Origin: Sipunculus nudus
Lineage: Eukaryota > Annelida > Sipuncula > Golfingiida > Sipunculidae
Assembly (NCBI GenBank): GCA_026874595.1
Contig: CM049308.1
Location: 51,468,624 to 51,532,623 of the forward strand
Direction: 5' to 3'
Length of the DNA stretch: 64,000 nucleotides
Every line of letters begins with the position of its first letter. Position 1 is the first letter of the stretch. The position numbers and the translations under genes are program-made. Shown here piece after piece: positions 14,101 to 24,048 of the stretch. The notes under the pieces are model-generated. The model was not told where the DNA came from, searched no databases, and was given only the letters and a program-made list of their open reading frames with translations.

Positions 14101-17100
14101 ATTCTGCCCGGTGCTGCATTCATCGTCGAGAAGCTCATCATGGCGTATAAAATGTGTAAAAATATCAACCAATCAGATATCATCAAGGTCGAACTGCTTC
14201 CCTCAAAGGTAACTCCTCTTTGATATTCCCTGCTCCTCCGAATACAGCGGATTGTTCATATTTTTGGCCTAATTCGAATATGGATTCTTAAACATTCCTC
14301 CGCACTGATTGGTGTATTCAACTGTGCAGGATAAAAAATGAAGAGCAAAGAAACTTTTATGTTTATATTGTAAAATGCCTTACGTTACAAAATAACTCAA
14401 ATCGTGCCTGCTTTTCTCTTAAATTCGTCATAGCTTTATGACTATAATGGAGGTTGTAATTCATTTAATTAGTTTCGGTATTATTATCAACATAAAATCA
14501 TTGGTTGATACAAAGATAGTCGACACGTGTATATGTTTCCTGTCCACCTAGACCCAATTGATTTGACTGGTTCTCATGCTTTATTTAAAGATTCAACATA
14601 CATAAGTTGTGAAAAGATATAAGGATTTCCACGGTCATCACCATGTCATCATGTGCCATCATGAAACGTGATAATACATGTACATTCAAATAGCGCACAG
14701 TACAGGGGTACAATAAAAGCGGACGGAGTATATAAGGGTACAAAAAATAATAGCGGACGGACTAGGAGAACAATAATACCGGATGGAGTAGGGGTACAAT
14801 AACAGTGGATGGAATAGGGGTACAGTAATAGCGGATGGAGTAGGGGTACAATAACAGCGGACTGAGTCGGGGTACAATAATAGCATATGGGTAGGAATAC
14901 AATAATAATCGACGGTGTAGGGTACAATAATAGCGGATGGAGTAGGCTTCAATAATAACCGAAGGAGTAGTGGTTCAATAATAGCGGACGGGTATGGATA
15001 CAATTATAGCCGAAGATGTAGGGGTACAATAACTTTGGGCGGTGGAGGAGTACAAAAATTGGGGAAGGAGTAGTGGTACAATGTTAGCCGATGGGTAGGG
15101 GTTTCATAATAATAGCCGAAGGAGTAGGGATACAATAATAGCGGACTTAGTAGAGGTACAATATTTGGTGACGGAGTAGGGGTACAATAAAAGACGAAGG
15201 AGTAGGGGGTACCAGCATAGCGGATTGGTAGGGGCACAATAAAAGCCGAAGGAGTAGGGGGTACCAGCATAGCGGATTGGTAGGGGTACAATAATAGCCG
15301 AAGGAGAAGGGATACGATAATAGCGGACTGAGTAGGTGTACACTATTTTGGGACGGAGTTGGGGTACAATAATTTCGGACGGAGTAGGAGTACAATTATA
15401 GCCGAAGTTGAAGGGGTACAAAAATAGCGGATGGATTAAGTGAGGACTAATAGAGGACGGAGTAGGGATATACTTTTATCGGATGGAGTAGGAGTACATT
15501 ATAAGCGGACTGAGTGGGGGTACAATAAAAGCCGAAGGAGTATTGGTACATTATTAGGGGACGGAGTAGGGTACATCATAGCTGATGGAGTATACAATAA
15601 TAGAGGACTAAGTAGGGGTACAATGGCACGCAATAAGGCTTTCTTTGTCCATTCTCCACTAAACATGGGAAAGGTTTAAAAACCTAACTTGCAAAGCCAG
15701 CATTGATCGATATGACATTGGCAGATGCACACGATTACAATATGTCTATGTCGCATTCAGCTCAACAAAGTGTTAAAAATATACGGACAATCCTATTTCC
15801 TACAAGGCAACCGCCTCCCCGTGCAATATCTCCTGGCTTCTGACAAGCGAACAATTTAGTATAAGACTGGGCGACAGCTTTCTCATGCATGCGCTTCTGT
15901 TTTTGGATTTCCATTGATAAACTCACGGCCTGGTCACAAAGCGGATCTATCAAGCCACCTTTTTGTCACTGTCATAGTTTTATTTTCTATCTGATTGTAG
16001 TCTTTCTTTTATTTTTTACAGTTTCCAATCATTGTTTGTAGTTTATCGTTCAGTACCTCTACTATTTTTTTATCGCTAATAGTTTCGATGATATAGGTAC
16101 GAGTAATCTTTCTTACATATCGCAGTCCTATCTGCAGATTTGTAAAATGTGGAGGGAAATAAAATTTCGCGTGCATGCGCGATAAATAAAAACGTACCGT
16201 GAAAGAAGTAAACATAAATGATGTTTCAGCACAATTTATATATCCATATTTTTTTTATCGCGATGCAGGTAGTTCATCTGACGATCAATCGGCCGAGAAG
16301 GTTTCTCTTCAGGAATGGCGACTACATGTTCATATTAATCCCGGAAGTCTCACAGCGAGAGTGGCATCCATTTACAATCAGCAGCGCTCCGGAAAACGCA
16401 GGTATATAAAAAGCTATACGTACACAATATGCCCGTTGTTTGTTCATTTTTAGAATTTGCTGGTTTCCAAAATTAGGACCAGATTACATCCAAATGCATG
16501 CCCAACGTGCCATGCCACAAATAGCTCTCCGTCCCCTTATCACAAAGCAAAGAATGTTCCAACCAGGGTCGGGTCTGTTAACTTTATACAAATACAATTT
16601 CTTTTAAAAGCAATCGATACAAATTTTAATAAATTACCTTTGTTTTCAGAAAAGGTTATCGATAACATTAAATATTACTTTTTTTTCAAAGTAATACCGA
16701 TTACGTAACGATAACCTTTGTGCTTAGAGGCCACTTAGATCATGTACTTAGGTAAGCTTGCATTAAAAAATTGAAGCGGTAAAAAAAAGCTGCTTCGTCA
16801 GAGGTTGGTGTGAGCTCTTAACACTTGTTTGCAGTCTCAAAAATCATAAAATAAATTCAGTTAAATAAATGAATTCAATTTTAATAAAATAAGATTAAAA
16901 GGAAAGCTGCACATTCCGTTTCGTTATAATTCGGGATTACCAAATCCAGAATATTATCAAGATTGTTATATGTTGTCTATTCGCTCGAAATATATATAAA
17001 GAGGCATAATCAGGAGTAATATTATTCCTGTTATTTCAAACAATCAGTTCAGTTTTTGCCTTATACAAAAGGTCCCCAGTAAAACCATCCCAACACACAG

Positions 17101-19898
17101 TCTCAGTCCCGCGTACACGAATGTTTATCAGGTTGCTATTGTTCTGTATGTTGGTAAACACAGTCTACGTGTGTCTGTTTACCATAACAAGGACGCGTGA
17201 CCGGAGGTCGAAATCTGAGCCGCAACACGGCGTGTCTCAGCCAGCGGAACATGTATTACATTTTTAGGCCAAGTCAGTCAGTGTATCTTCTGATAGCCAC
17301 GTTGCCCAGACGATGCACGCGCTGTGTTTATGATGACACTTGTGATCGCGCCCGAACCACTGTTTTTAACACTCGTTTACAGGAATAAGCAAACGGTTTC
17401 AGGGCAATATTTTGGCAGGTACAAACTTATTTCAAAAGGAAAATGTCATTTTTCGTGACAATTCAACATTCTTTATAGGTAATTGGGTCCAAGCGGGCAG
17501 AAGAGTGTGTCACGATTCCATCTCGATTTCTTCACAGGTCATCAGTGCTTGGCAATTAGGCGACATCTGTGCTTAATGTATGCGGTGTAAAATTTCGCCC
17601 CATTTGGAAACTGACACCTACGATTCCTCTGATATAGCTTTGGATGACAATGATCTCAACTGCTCTCCAAAATCAGATCACATGAGATAAGATATTTACT
17701 CAAGCTATAAAACGGTAACCGTTATATTGACGACATGATATCAGCATTAAATGCTTGTTATATAGACAAATGTATTTATATGATACATTAGAAGAATAGC
17801 AGTAAGAACTAAGGTACATTATGTGGCTAAGTTACATGATTCATGACACGACTGTGATACACTGTATGTCTAAGACGTAACTTTTTAAAGCATAATACTG
17901 CACAAATTAAAACAGGAACACAAATGGCTTGGTTCATCATGCAGGTATGTCTTTTAACTATATGTTAAGAATTACATTATGCTTTTGCTAAGATTGTTGA
18001 ATGTTGTTTGTCCATCGTGGGCGATAAGGACCTTAACATCCTAAGATTAAGTTATTGGGGAGCGTTGTGTCCTCAGGTGGCTGACAAGTCCGTACCCCGT
18101 TTGCCTACATGCAGGACAAACATGTATGTAATCGGCCGATGTTGTGTTGACAGCTCTGGATTTGCGCAGATCCCGCTTGTGTTGTACTTTAGCAGAAAGA
18201 TTTGCTCCTGAGACTTTACATGCAGTCGCTACTGGTGGTCCTGAGTATGCTATAATAATTGATCTCAAATTTATTTATGAACATCTTGATACCCCTGGAT
18301 CACATGTTAGAGCTCTGCTCATCAACTAGCCTTAAATTTTTTCATTTAAACGCCTGAAGATAATGATGTGAACCTGTACTTGTGTACCTGGATTTCTAAC
18401 ATTTTACCAACAGAAAACAACGAGAATTTATAGTTCAAAGGTAGATATTTTAATCATTCTCTTGATGTATGCCGACATATACCAAAGTGTTGTTATACTA
18501 ACAGTTCAGTTTGTCATTAAAAACTAACTTTTCTGCATAAAGCTCATGTGAATCTTCTGACCTCAATATAACTCCGGTGACTATATCTTAATAACCTTGT
18601 TTCGAAATACAGTCGTTTACCATTAGCACAGCTCTCTGGACAATATGAGTTATGTGATCTACTAAAATGGAACAAGACGTCCTCCAAGAGATTGACCATC
18701 AGCCCAAAGAGCTTGTATTTTTCCAATTTTGATGCAAAGTGTCTTTATACATTTTTCATTCGTTCTGGGTAAATTTACTGGGGTGCTGGTAAAATGCGTA
18801 TACAGAACGCCTCTAACATTTCACCTGTAAGCCAAAATCAATAGTCAATATTAGATGATTGCATCCTAGTAATTATAGTGAATCTGATATGTGTTTCTAC
18901 GTTTGCTGATTTATGACATGTTTCTTTATTCCGTGATCTCGAGATAATACTTGGAACGTTTGCTTTGCAACAACCATTCGACGTTATATATAGAAAAGCA
19001 AAAGAGAGTGTAAGTGACCCATTCTGATATCTGACGCCTATTAAATAAACGTAATACCTTGACCCTTTAATAAAAAAAGGCAAAATCACGCTCGAACGGA
19101 ACAAGCTCGCTGCATTTTATTTCATTTATTTTTTTTTTTGGGGGGGGGGGGGCGCAAATTGGCCGCTGATCGAAATCCAAACATGTCCAACATGGCCACC
19201 TGGTGGCAGTTCAAGACGAACCAGAGTTTTTTGTATATGCCAAAGGAAAGTGTTTCTTCTTATTCTCTTTCCATCACAAACTAGTGACCTTTAAAGTAAA
19301 ATGGACCACCTTCAGTTACATGTTTTTTTTTTCTGTATGTCAACATTGGCTAATAGGCTGCAAATAAAAAGCTTAATTATCCATGACATTTCGGCTCTAA
19401 GAAATTTTCGTAGCATGAATTAATTTCAGTTCTTTAGTATGTAAACAGAGTTAGCCATACATTTTGCAGGTGAACAGCTTTAATGATCGAGACCATTTAA
19501 ACAATCTTTCATCATTTATTTATCATTTGTCTAAAGGTAATCTGAGCTATAGTCATGACCTTTGCCCGTCGTCTGTCCGTTGGTTAATAAGGAAATAAGT
19601 CTTTATAAATAAAAACGTGATTAAAAATTACGGGAAATATCTTAATATTAATCATGTGTTGCAAATAAATTCTTGGTAACTGTGTTTTTGTCGTATTAAC
19701 GCAGGATTAGGCTATTGTGGCCTATTCTAATGTGTCCTTGTCTACAGATGTGCGTCAGATTCACCTTGGTGTCATGGCATATGGGCCCCACCGGTTATTA
19801 TCGTCTTTAGTTTATACAATGATGCATTGATGCATCTCGAGAACTCGAAATATTATCTAGGCATTGTCGGCATTGTCAAATGCGACAACGAATGTAGA

Positions 19899-19952
<54 letters not shown>

Positions 19953-22900
19953 CGGAACCTGGGTCAACATGATACAAATTCAGAGTAGCCAATCACAGAT
20001 CCATTACACTATACCATGCATTATGGTCATTAGAAATTGTTTATCTAACATATATATACAGCCGATTTCTATACCTTTCCACTTGACACCTGATGAAGAA
20101 GCTATAAGCTTCGAAAGCTCGTGGTTGAATTAAACAGTTAGTCAACACTAAGGCGTCTTCATTCTGTTATGTATATATATATAAATCCATTGATCCTCCA
20201 ATCAAAAGTCTTGTATACTTCCTTAACCTCAAATCCGTACAATCCATGGATCCTCAAATCAGAAGTATTGTACATTAAGCTAACCTCAAATCCGTACAAT
20301 CCATGGATCCCTAAAATCAGAAGTCTTGTAAAATGACTTAACCTCAAATCCGTACAATCCATTGATCCTCAAATCAGAAGTCTGGTATATTTACTTACCC
20401 TCAAATCCGTCGATCCATGGATCCTCAAATCAGAAGTCTTGTATAATGACAACATCAAATCCGTGAAATCCATTGATCCTCCAATTAGAAGTCTTATATA
20501 ATGACTTAACCTCAAATCCGTATAATCCATGGATCCCTAAAATCAGAAGTCTTGTATATTTACTTACCCTCAAATCCGTCGATCCATGGATCCTCAAATC
20601 AGAAGTCTTGTATAATGACTTACCCTAAAATCCGTGAAATTCATTGATCCTCCAATAAGAAGTCTCTTGAATTTCCTTAACCTCAAATCCGTACAATCCA
20701 TGGATCCTCAAATCAGAAGTCTTGTATATTAACTTACCCTCAAAACCGTCGATCCATGTATCCTCAAATCAGAAGGCTCGTATATTGACTTAACCTCAAA
20801 TCCGTGCAATCCATTGATCCTCTAATCAGAAGTCTTGCATACTGTTTCATTTTACAGAAACGTTGTCTGTGCACATCCGCAGCCTCGGCAATTGGACCAC
20901 AGGTCTGTACAAGAAGTTTGAGGCCTACGACTCCCATAATGATATGAAGAAAAAAGCCGTGTTTGACAAGGGGCATAAAGGTTAGATTGAACTTTTATTG
21001 ACTCAAATTTTCATTTTATACTGCAAGAATACTATGAAAATCTGATGAATATGTTTGCACAAAGCACAATGTAAGTCCTTCCTGATATAAGTATAAAACA
21101 TTTTAAAATGTTTTAATTAGTGGGATATATGATATTGTTATACAGTTGTTGGCGGTTTTACACTGTTGCTTCTTATCCAACAAAGGATGAACTCAGTTGT
21201 ACCGTGTAAAAAAGTGATAACAATCTTATATACATGTTTTACCTCAGCTAAGGAAGTGACGTTGTCACCCGTATCTGTTTATATATTGTTTTATTTTAAC
21301 TAATTATCCGAGTTCCTTTGGGGATGGTGGGATATGGGCCAAATAAAACTGTTGTTCTGCTCAGGATAAAGGGAAGGGTACGTCAGGATTCTTTTGACTG
21401 TGTGGAGGTCTTCTGAATGCCATTGTAGTAACTTATATGCATTTGATTTCAGTGAATGTGATCAAGGTTGAAGAAGGTATCCAGCAGACAGAAAGACAAG
21501 GACACGTGATTCACACCAGCCTCCCCGTGAGCATATGCATATTTCACATTGAAGGTAGAATGTAAACAGGTCATGTTGTAGAAAATTAAAGTAAAATAGT
21601 AACGGTAAAAATGTCTGCACATTCTGAAATGGCAGTAATAATATTAGAGATTAAAAGGTTCTCTTTAAAAAATCTAGCCATAATCATATCACAGTTAAAA
21701 ATGTTCTCTTAAAAATCAATCAACAGAAATATGTCATATTTTAAAAAAAATCAAGTGATGCTATTTTTACTATTATGCGTAAACTGTTTTAGTTAATCAT
21801 TGGTAACCACACCATATCGGCTTGCTGAATCACGGTATACAATTGCAAGCACTGGCACATTGAACATGGTAAAAATATGAAAAAAACAAATATACACATT
21901 AGCAAGTGTACCAAAGTCAATTAATACTCAAGCTGCTCTAAGGACAAAGAGGTTAGTACCATGATACCGTCACAGACATGATCAGTTGATCTCTGTTTTT
22001 TCTTTCACTCAATATCAGGGTTTATTTTGTCCTTTTATTTATAAATCTGCACAAAGTAATCAATTTAAGTGAAACAACCTTTACGGACCATGTGTTTTCC
22101 TTTCATAAGTCGATTCCAGGATTACTAATTGTGACTGGTTCCGATCTGGAGCCAGTACTGACGGAATACAACTTACGGTGGCTTCTTTTCTGACATCTAT
22201 CCCTTTTGTATTTGGTTGGTATCAAAGTGGTGTAACGACTAAACGTGTACACAGATTGTTTTTTGTATTCACGTTCCATTCAAAGTGTTGTCATACTAAC
22301 AAGCTTGTGTTTTTTTACATTAAGGAAAGCAAGAACTAAATTCCAAGGAGCCAATATTTATAGACCATAGAACAGTAAGTAATATATCACAATATGACGC
22401 TGAAATACGAATTGTAACAACTAACAATAATTGTACGTGTATTTTAGATTTTCCTTGATGGTCCATATGGCACGCCAACACGTGACATCACACGTGCCGA
22501 GCACGCGGTACTGGTGGCGGCAGGGATAGGTGTCACGCCCTTTGCTTCCATCTTACAAAGTCTTGTACTTCAGCGCCGGAAATGTGCCCCTACATCAAAA
22601 TCACCACTAAAAGACTCCCTTGCTGGTAGTGAATCCATGAATTCATTACAAAAGGTTATAATAACAAATGATTACCTAATAATATAAAATTATAATGCAG
22701 AGATTTTTTTTATTGAGATTGATCTTCTGGTTTGTGTATAAATGTGTACAAGCTTTAGGAAATGAGGACTTTTTAAGTGTTTAAAGTTAAATTTGTATAT
22801 ATTTGGCAGTTGTAACGGTATAATGCGATACAACTAGGTTATATGTACCCACTGGATTTCCTGTTTTCTAAATAATATGGCGTTGGAACAGCTCTACAAC

Positions 22901-24048
22901 GAAATAACGCTGCAGTTACCAGAATAATCCAATCGAATCACCATTCATGGCATATTCATTATGGGATCTGAAAAATCAATAGACCGAAATTCGGCAGTAG
23001 TCTGAATCCGCTATAGGGGCCTAGACTGATATCAGTTTTATCAAATCAGTACATAAAAAGGCAGGGTCAGTTATAAATCCTTTCACCTTACCTATTTTTT
23101 TCTATTTTTACAAGAATGCGTAGTTTCTTCGTGTTAGGCGATTTAAATATGAATATTCTGGTATGGATAAGAAGAGCTTTGACTTTTTCAGCGTGATGAC
23201 AGTTTAATTAGTACAACATATAATCTTTCTCATCAGGTTGACTTCATTTGGATAAACCGACATGCCACAGCCGTTGAGTGGTTCATTCGGCTTCTGACCC
23301 AACTGGAGTTAGAGGAGATGAAACACGAGGCGTTCGACAGGTTCCTGGACACACATCTTTATATAACTGGTGCTAAAAAAGCCTCCGATTTACAAGGACT
23401 CGGTCTTCAGATGGCTCTCGAATTGATATACCAGAAGGAAAACCGTGACCTTATAACTGGTCTTCGCACGCGCACAAAACCAGGTCGACCGGACTGGGAT
23501 AAGGTAATACAGAATTGTCATATACCTTTAATAGTTAAATGCATTTTCATTATTTAGCATGTTAAAGTGCATTACATGAAAGCTTTTCAAATGTAAAAGT
23601 CAAATAGTATTCACTGTTATACTGTTATATAAATAAATCTTTTCAAATGCAATAAATGAACGACTTTCATATGTAGAAAGATGGGAATGTGAGATTTATA
23701 AATATTACGTTTAAATTTTTTCAAATGCAATAAATGAACGAATTTCATATGTAGAACGATGGGAATGTGAGATTTATGAAAGTGAAACTACAATAATTTA
23801 TGTGTAGTAGAAACGTTTGAAAGATCGAATATACACTTTTGTTTATTACTTAATATTTCTGGACTGGAATTTGTTGGGTACGTCCTATGTTATGTTGCTC
23901 ATATTTTATTTTTTAGATATTTCAAGGGATACGAGATGAGAGAAAAGGACGCGTGCATGTCTTCTTCTGCGGTCCCCCTACACTCGCCAAAACGCTCCGG
24001 CTGTTCTGTCAGAAATATGATTTTGAATTCTCAAAGGAAAACTTCTGA
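7717..24048 (+). CDS. NOX5: NADPH oxidase 5 (NOX5-type, EF-hand), complete multi-exon gene span
   Basis: Transmembrane flavocytochrome that passes electrons from cytosolic NADPH through FAD and two haems to O2, making superoxide; NOX5 is switched on by Ca2+ binding to its EF hands. The spliced product is about 729 aa (738 with the microexon), close to human NOX5. In order: a degenerate EF hand (about 15-40); canonical EF loops at D54-E65, D90-E101 and D134-E145; a six-helix ferric-reductase domain with haem ligands H273/H287 (14 apart) and H361/H374 (13 apart); FAD motif HPFTISS at 451-457; NADPH motifs DGPYGTP (541-547), GIGVTPF (563-569), VDFIWINR, GRPDW and CGPP; and the family C-terminus ENF. 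The start codon is chosen because the N-terminus aligns end to end with NOX5 (WL...IAG...L..AL..KE). Intron phases are 0,1,2,1,0,0,1,1,0,(0),0,0. No frameshift or premature stop was found. Coordinates give the whole span, introns included. Confidence 0.95.
7843..10819 (+). other. NOX5 intron 1
   Basis: About 3 kb. It contains a (TA)n run at 8134-8161 and a decayed CAG...CGGATCCAGG repeat at 9973-10214. Unlike exons, it is rich in stops and no other coding segment is apparent. Confidence 0.85.
9973..10214. repeat. CGGATCCAGG-type MITE copy with a duplicated 5' part
   Basis: The block CAGGCTCCAGGGGGCGGATC followed by AGGGGTCCAACCA occurs twice in tandem (9973-10025 and 10026-10078). The rest of the element follows, ending CCTGGATCCCCTTCT. 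It is the same family as 6668-6873, in the opposite orientation. Confidence 0.6.
10820..10970 (+). CDS. NOX5: NOX5 coding exon 2: EF hand 2 and start of EF hand 3
   Basis: The acceptor CCCAAG precedes SFFAERYFELIDSDGSGEID. Loop D54-S-D-G-S-G-E-I-D-F-N-E65 has every Ca2+-coordinating position. The exon ends in FLFQVYDVN plus one base, phase 1, donor AATG|GTGAGT. Confidence 0.95.
11413..11623 (+). CDS. NOX5: NOX5 coding exon 3: EF hands 3 and 4
   Basis: Completes loop D90-V-N-D-D-G-T-L-S-P-E-E101 across the intron. It then encodes loop D134-V-N-K-D-G-N-I-S-F-E-E145 and ends LLQYPSITKNLSI, matching the end of the NOX5 regulatory domain. Acceptor CGCAG, donor ATCAA|GTGAGT, phase 2. Confidence 0.95.
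11949..12400 (+). pseudogene. Decayed LINE reverse-transcriptase C-terminal fragment in NOX5 intron 3
   Basis: Translation in shifting frames gives the post-catalytic part of a non-LTR reverse transcriptase. It reads VTWCKNNHLLYL, then VSIDGTEVENCT, YLGVVFDYKLKWDNNV (after one stop), and MSYALICWWGN. These are the usual blocks of CR1/L2-like LINEs. Several stops and frameshifts show it is dead. It shares the gene's orientation but is not part of the mRNA. Confidence 0.7.
12549..12946 (+). CDS. NOX5: NOX5 coding exon 4: first membrane helices and first haem histidines
   Basis: The largest exon, 398 nt. It encodes the linker, a hydrophobic helix (LLVFLLMYLLLNAGLFVLNA), the family signature GCGMCLNFNSAF, LTWLR..W...LPLD, and the helix with H273 (LHKLVGY) and H287 (VHTLCH). 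The 14-residue spacing is that of the first haem pair of NOX proteins. Starts phase 2 after TTAAG; donor GCCG|GTAAGT, phase 1. Confidence 0.95.
13312..13490 (+). CDS. NOX5: NOX5 coding exon 5: extracellular loop and next helix
   Basis: Encodes LLSDSGYKNLTVPDILFTVR, then HVGWLSYSAYLTGWVLTFVL and a hydrophobic helix ending FIRRKGYFE. Acceptor TTCTAG, donor GAG|GTATTA, phase 0. NLT (N-x-S/T) in the first part is a possible glycosylation site. Confidence 0.93.
14020..14208 (+). CDS. NOX5: NOX5 coding exon 6: second haem histidines and last helix
   Basis: Encodes VFYFSHYLYIAYQVLLILHG, with H361 and H374 at the 13-residue spacing of the second haem pair. It continues through the last membrane helix (FIILPGAAFIVEKLI) and ends VELLPSK at the start of the FAD domain. 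Acceptor TGTAG, donor AAG|GTAACT, phase 0. Confidence 0.95.
14700..15625. repeat. Minisatellite in NOX5 intron 6 (unit about 20-25 bp)
   Basis: Roughly 40 imperfect copies of a unit like GGAGTAGGGGTACAATAATA. Within it a stretch of about 60-70 bp (near 15195-15300) is duplicated almost exactly, so units have been copied in blocks. Minus-strand ORFs of 82-105 codons rich in Pro, Tyr, Ile and Leu arise from the repeat and are not credible proteins. Confidence 0.93.
15626..16268 (+). other. Remainder of NOX5 intron 6
   Basis: Mixed AT-rich sequence between the minisatellite and exon 7. No exon or recognisable element seen. Confidence 0.7.
16269..16401 (+). CDS. NOX5: NOX5 coding exon 7: FAD-binding motif
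   Basis: Encodes VVHLTINRPRRFLFRNGDYM, then FILIPEVSQREWHPFTISSA and PENA. HPFTISS (451-457) is the FAD-binding motif of NOX and ferric reductases. Acceptor TGCAG, donor GCAG|GTATAT, phase 1. Confidence 0.95.
16402..19902 (+). other. First 3.5 kb of NOX5 intron 7
   Basis: No conserved coding segment. There is a T-run and G-run at about 19127-19152. Short ORFs here (18008-18329 on both strands) are mutually overlapping and unsupported. Confidence 0.65.
19903..19947. repeat. (TA)n microsatellite in intron 7
   Basis: About 45 bp of TA repeats directly upstream of the retroelement-like remnant. Confidence 0.97.
19948..20165 (+). mobile_element. Possible Penelope-like element remnant with hammerhead-like core
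   Basis: Contains CTGATGA (20090-20096), one extra A, a perfect 5-bp stem GAAGC/GCTTC with a TATAA loop, then GAAA (20113-20116). This resembles the hammerhead ribozyme core found in Penelope-like retroelements. A cleavable NUH site closing stem III and a convincing stem I are not apparent, so activity is doubtful. No reverse-transcriptase coding sequence is attached. Confidence 0.3.
20180..20840. repeat. Minisatellite of about 57-bp units abutting NOX5 exon 8
   Basis: Twelve copies beginning near 20186, 20243, 20301, 20359, 20414, 20468, 20526, 20582, 20640, 20697, 20752 and 20810. Each has (T/G)GATCCTC followed by AATCAGAAGTCTTGTAT and ends near CCTCAAATCCGT. The last copy ends about 20 bp from the exon 8 acceptor. 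Confidence 0.95.
20858..20980 (+). CDS. NOX5: NOX5 coding exon 8: end of FAD domain and linker
   Basis: Encodes ETLSVHIRSLGNWTTGLYKK and the linker FEAYDSHNDMKKKAVFDKGH, aligning with LHIRSQGQWTNRLYE of human NOX5. The acceptor TTTTACAG directly follows the minisatellite; donor AAAG|GTTAGA is weak; phase 1. Confidence 0.92.
21453..21526 (+). CDS. NOX5: NOX5 coding exon 9: variable linker
   Basis: Short exon encoding VNVIKVEEGIQQTERQGHVI followed by HTSLP, in the poorly conserved linker ahead of the NADPH domain. Acceptor TTTCAG, donor CCC|GTGAGC, phase 0. Assigned by frame continuity and splice sites more than by similarity. Confidence 0.75.
22348..22374 (+). CDS. NOX5: NOX5 doubtful 27-nt microexon
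   Basis: Reads EPIFIDHRT in phase 0 between the acceptor TTCCAAG and the donor ACA|GTAAGT. Two earlier AG sites (TTAAG, AGCAAG) would bring an in-frame TAA, so only this acceptor works. Exon 9 joins the next exon in frame without it, so it may be optional or not an exon at all. The following intron would be only 73 bp. Confidence 0.4.
22448..22654 (+). CDS. NOX5: NOX5 coding exon: NADPH-binding motifs
   Basis: Encodes IFLDGPYGTPTRDITRAEHA followed by VLVAAGIGVTPFASILQSL. DGPYGTP and GIGVTPF bind NADPH in this family. A Ser/Lys-rich stretch follows, in the position of a variable insert of NOX5. Acceptor TTTTAG, donor AAG|GTTATA, phase 0. Confidence 0.95.
23237..23503 (+). CDS. NOX5: NOX5 coding exon: NADPH-domain core
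   Basis: Encodes VDFIWINRHATAVEWFIRLL and TQLE, then the FLDTHLYITGAK segment, the GLGLQMALELIYQKENRDLI helix, and TGLRTRTKPGRPDWDK. All are strong NOX5 signatures. Acceptor ATCAG, donor AAG|GTAATA, phase 0. Confidence 0.96.
23640..23800. repeat. Local tandem duplication in the last NOX5 intron
   Basis: A segment of about 85 bp with TTTTCAAATGCAATAAATGA and GATGGGAATGTGAGATTTAT occurs twice in a row, with a few differences. The second copy is also the part shared with 27908-28118. Confidence 0.85.
23917..24048 (+). CDS. NOX5: NOX5 last coding exon
   Basis: Encodes IFQGIRDERKGRVHVFFCGP, then the PTLAKTL helix and the terminal KYDFEFSKENF before TGA. CGPP and the aromatic C-terminus ENF are typical of the family. 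Acceptor TTTTAG, phase 0. Confidence 0.96.
   Translation: MFQGIRDERKGRVHVFFCGPPTLAKTLRLFCQKYDFEFSKENF

Noticed and set aside
14649-15421. Overlapping minus-strand ORFs (82-105 codons) rich in Tyr, Pro, Leu and Ile
   Set aside because: They arise in more than one frame from one minisatellite unit that lacks stops; no domain, start context or splice logic.
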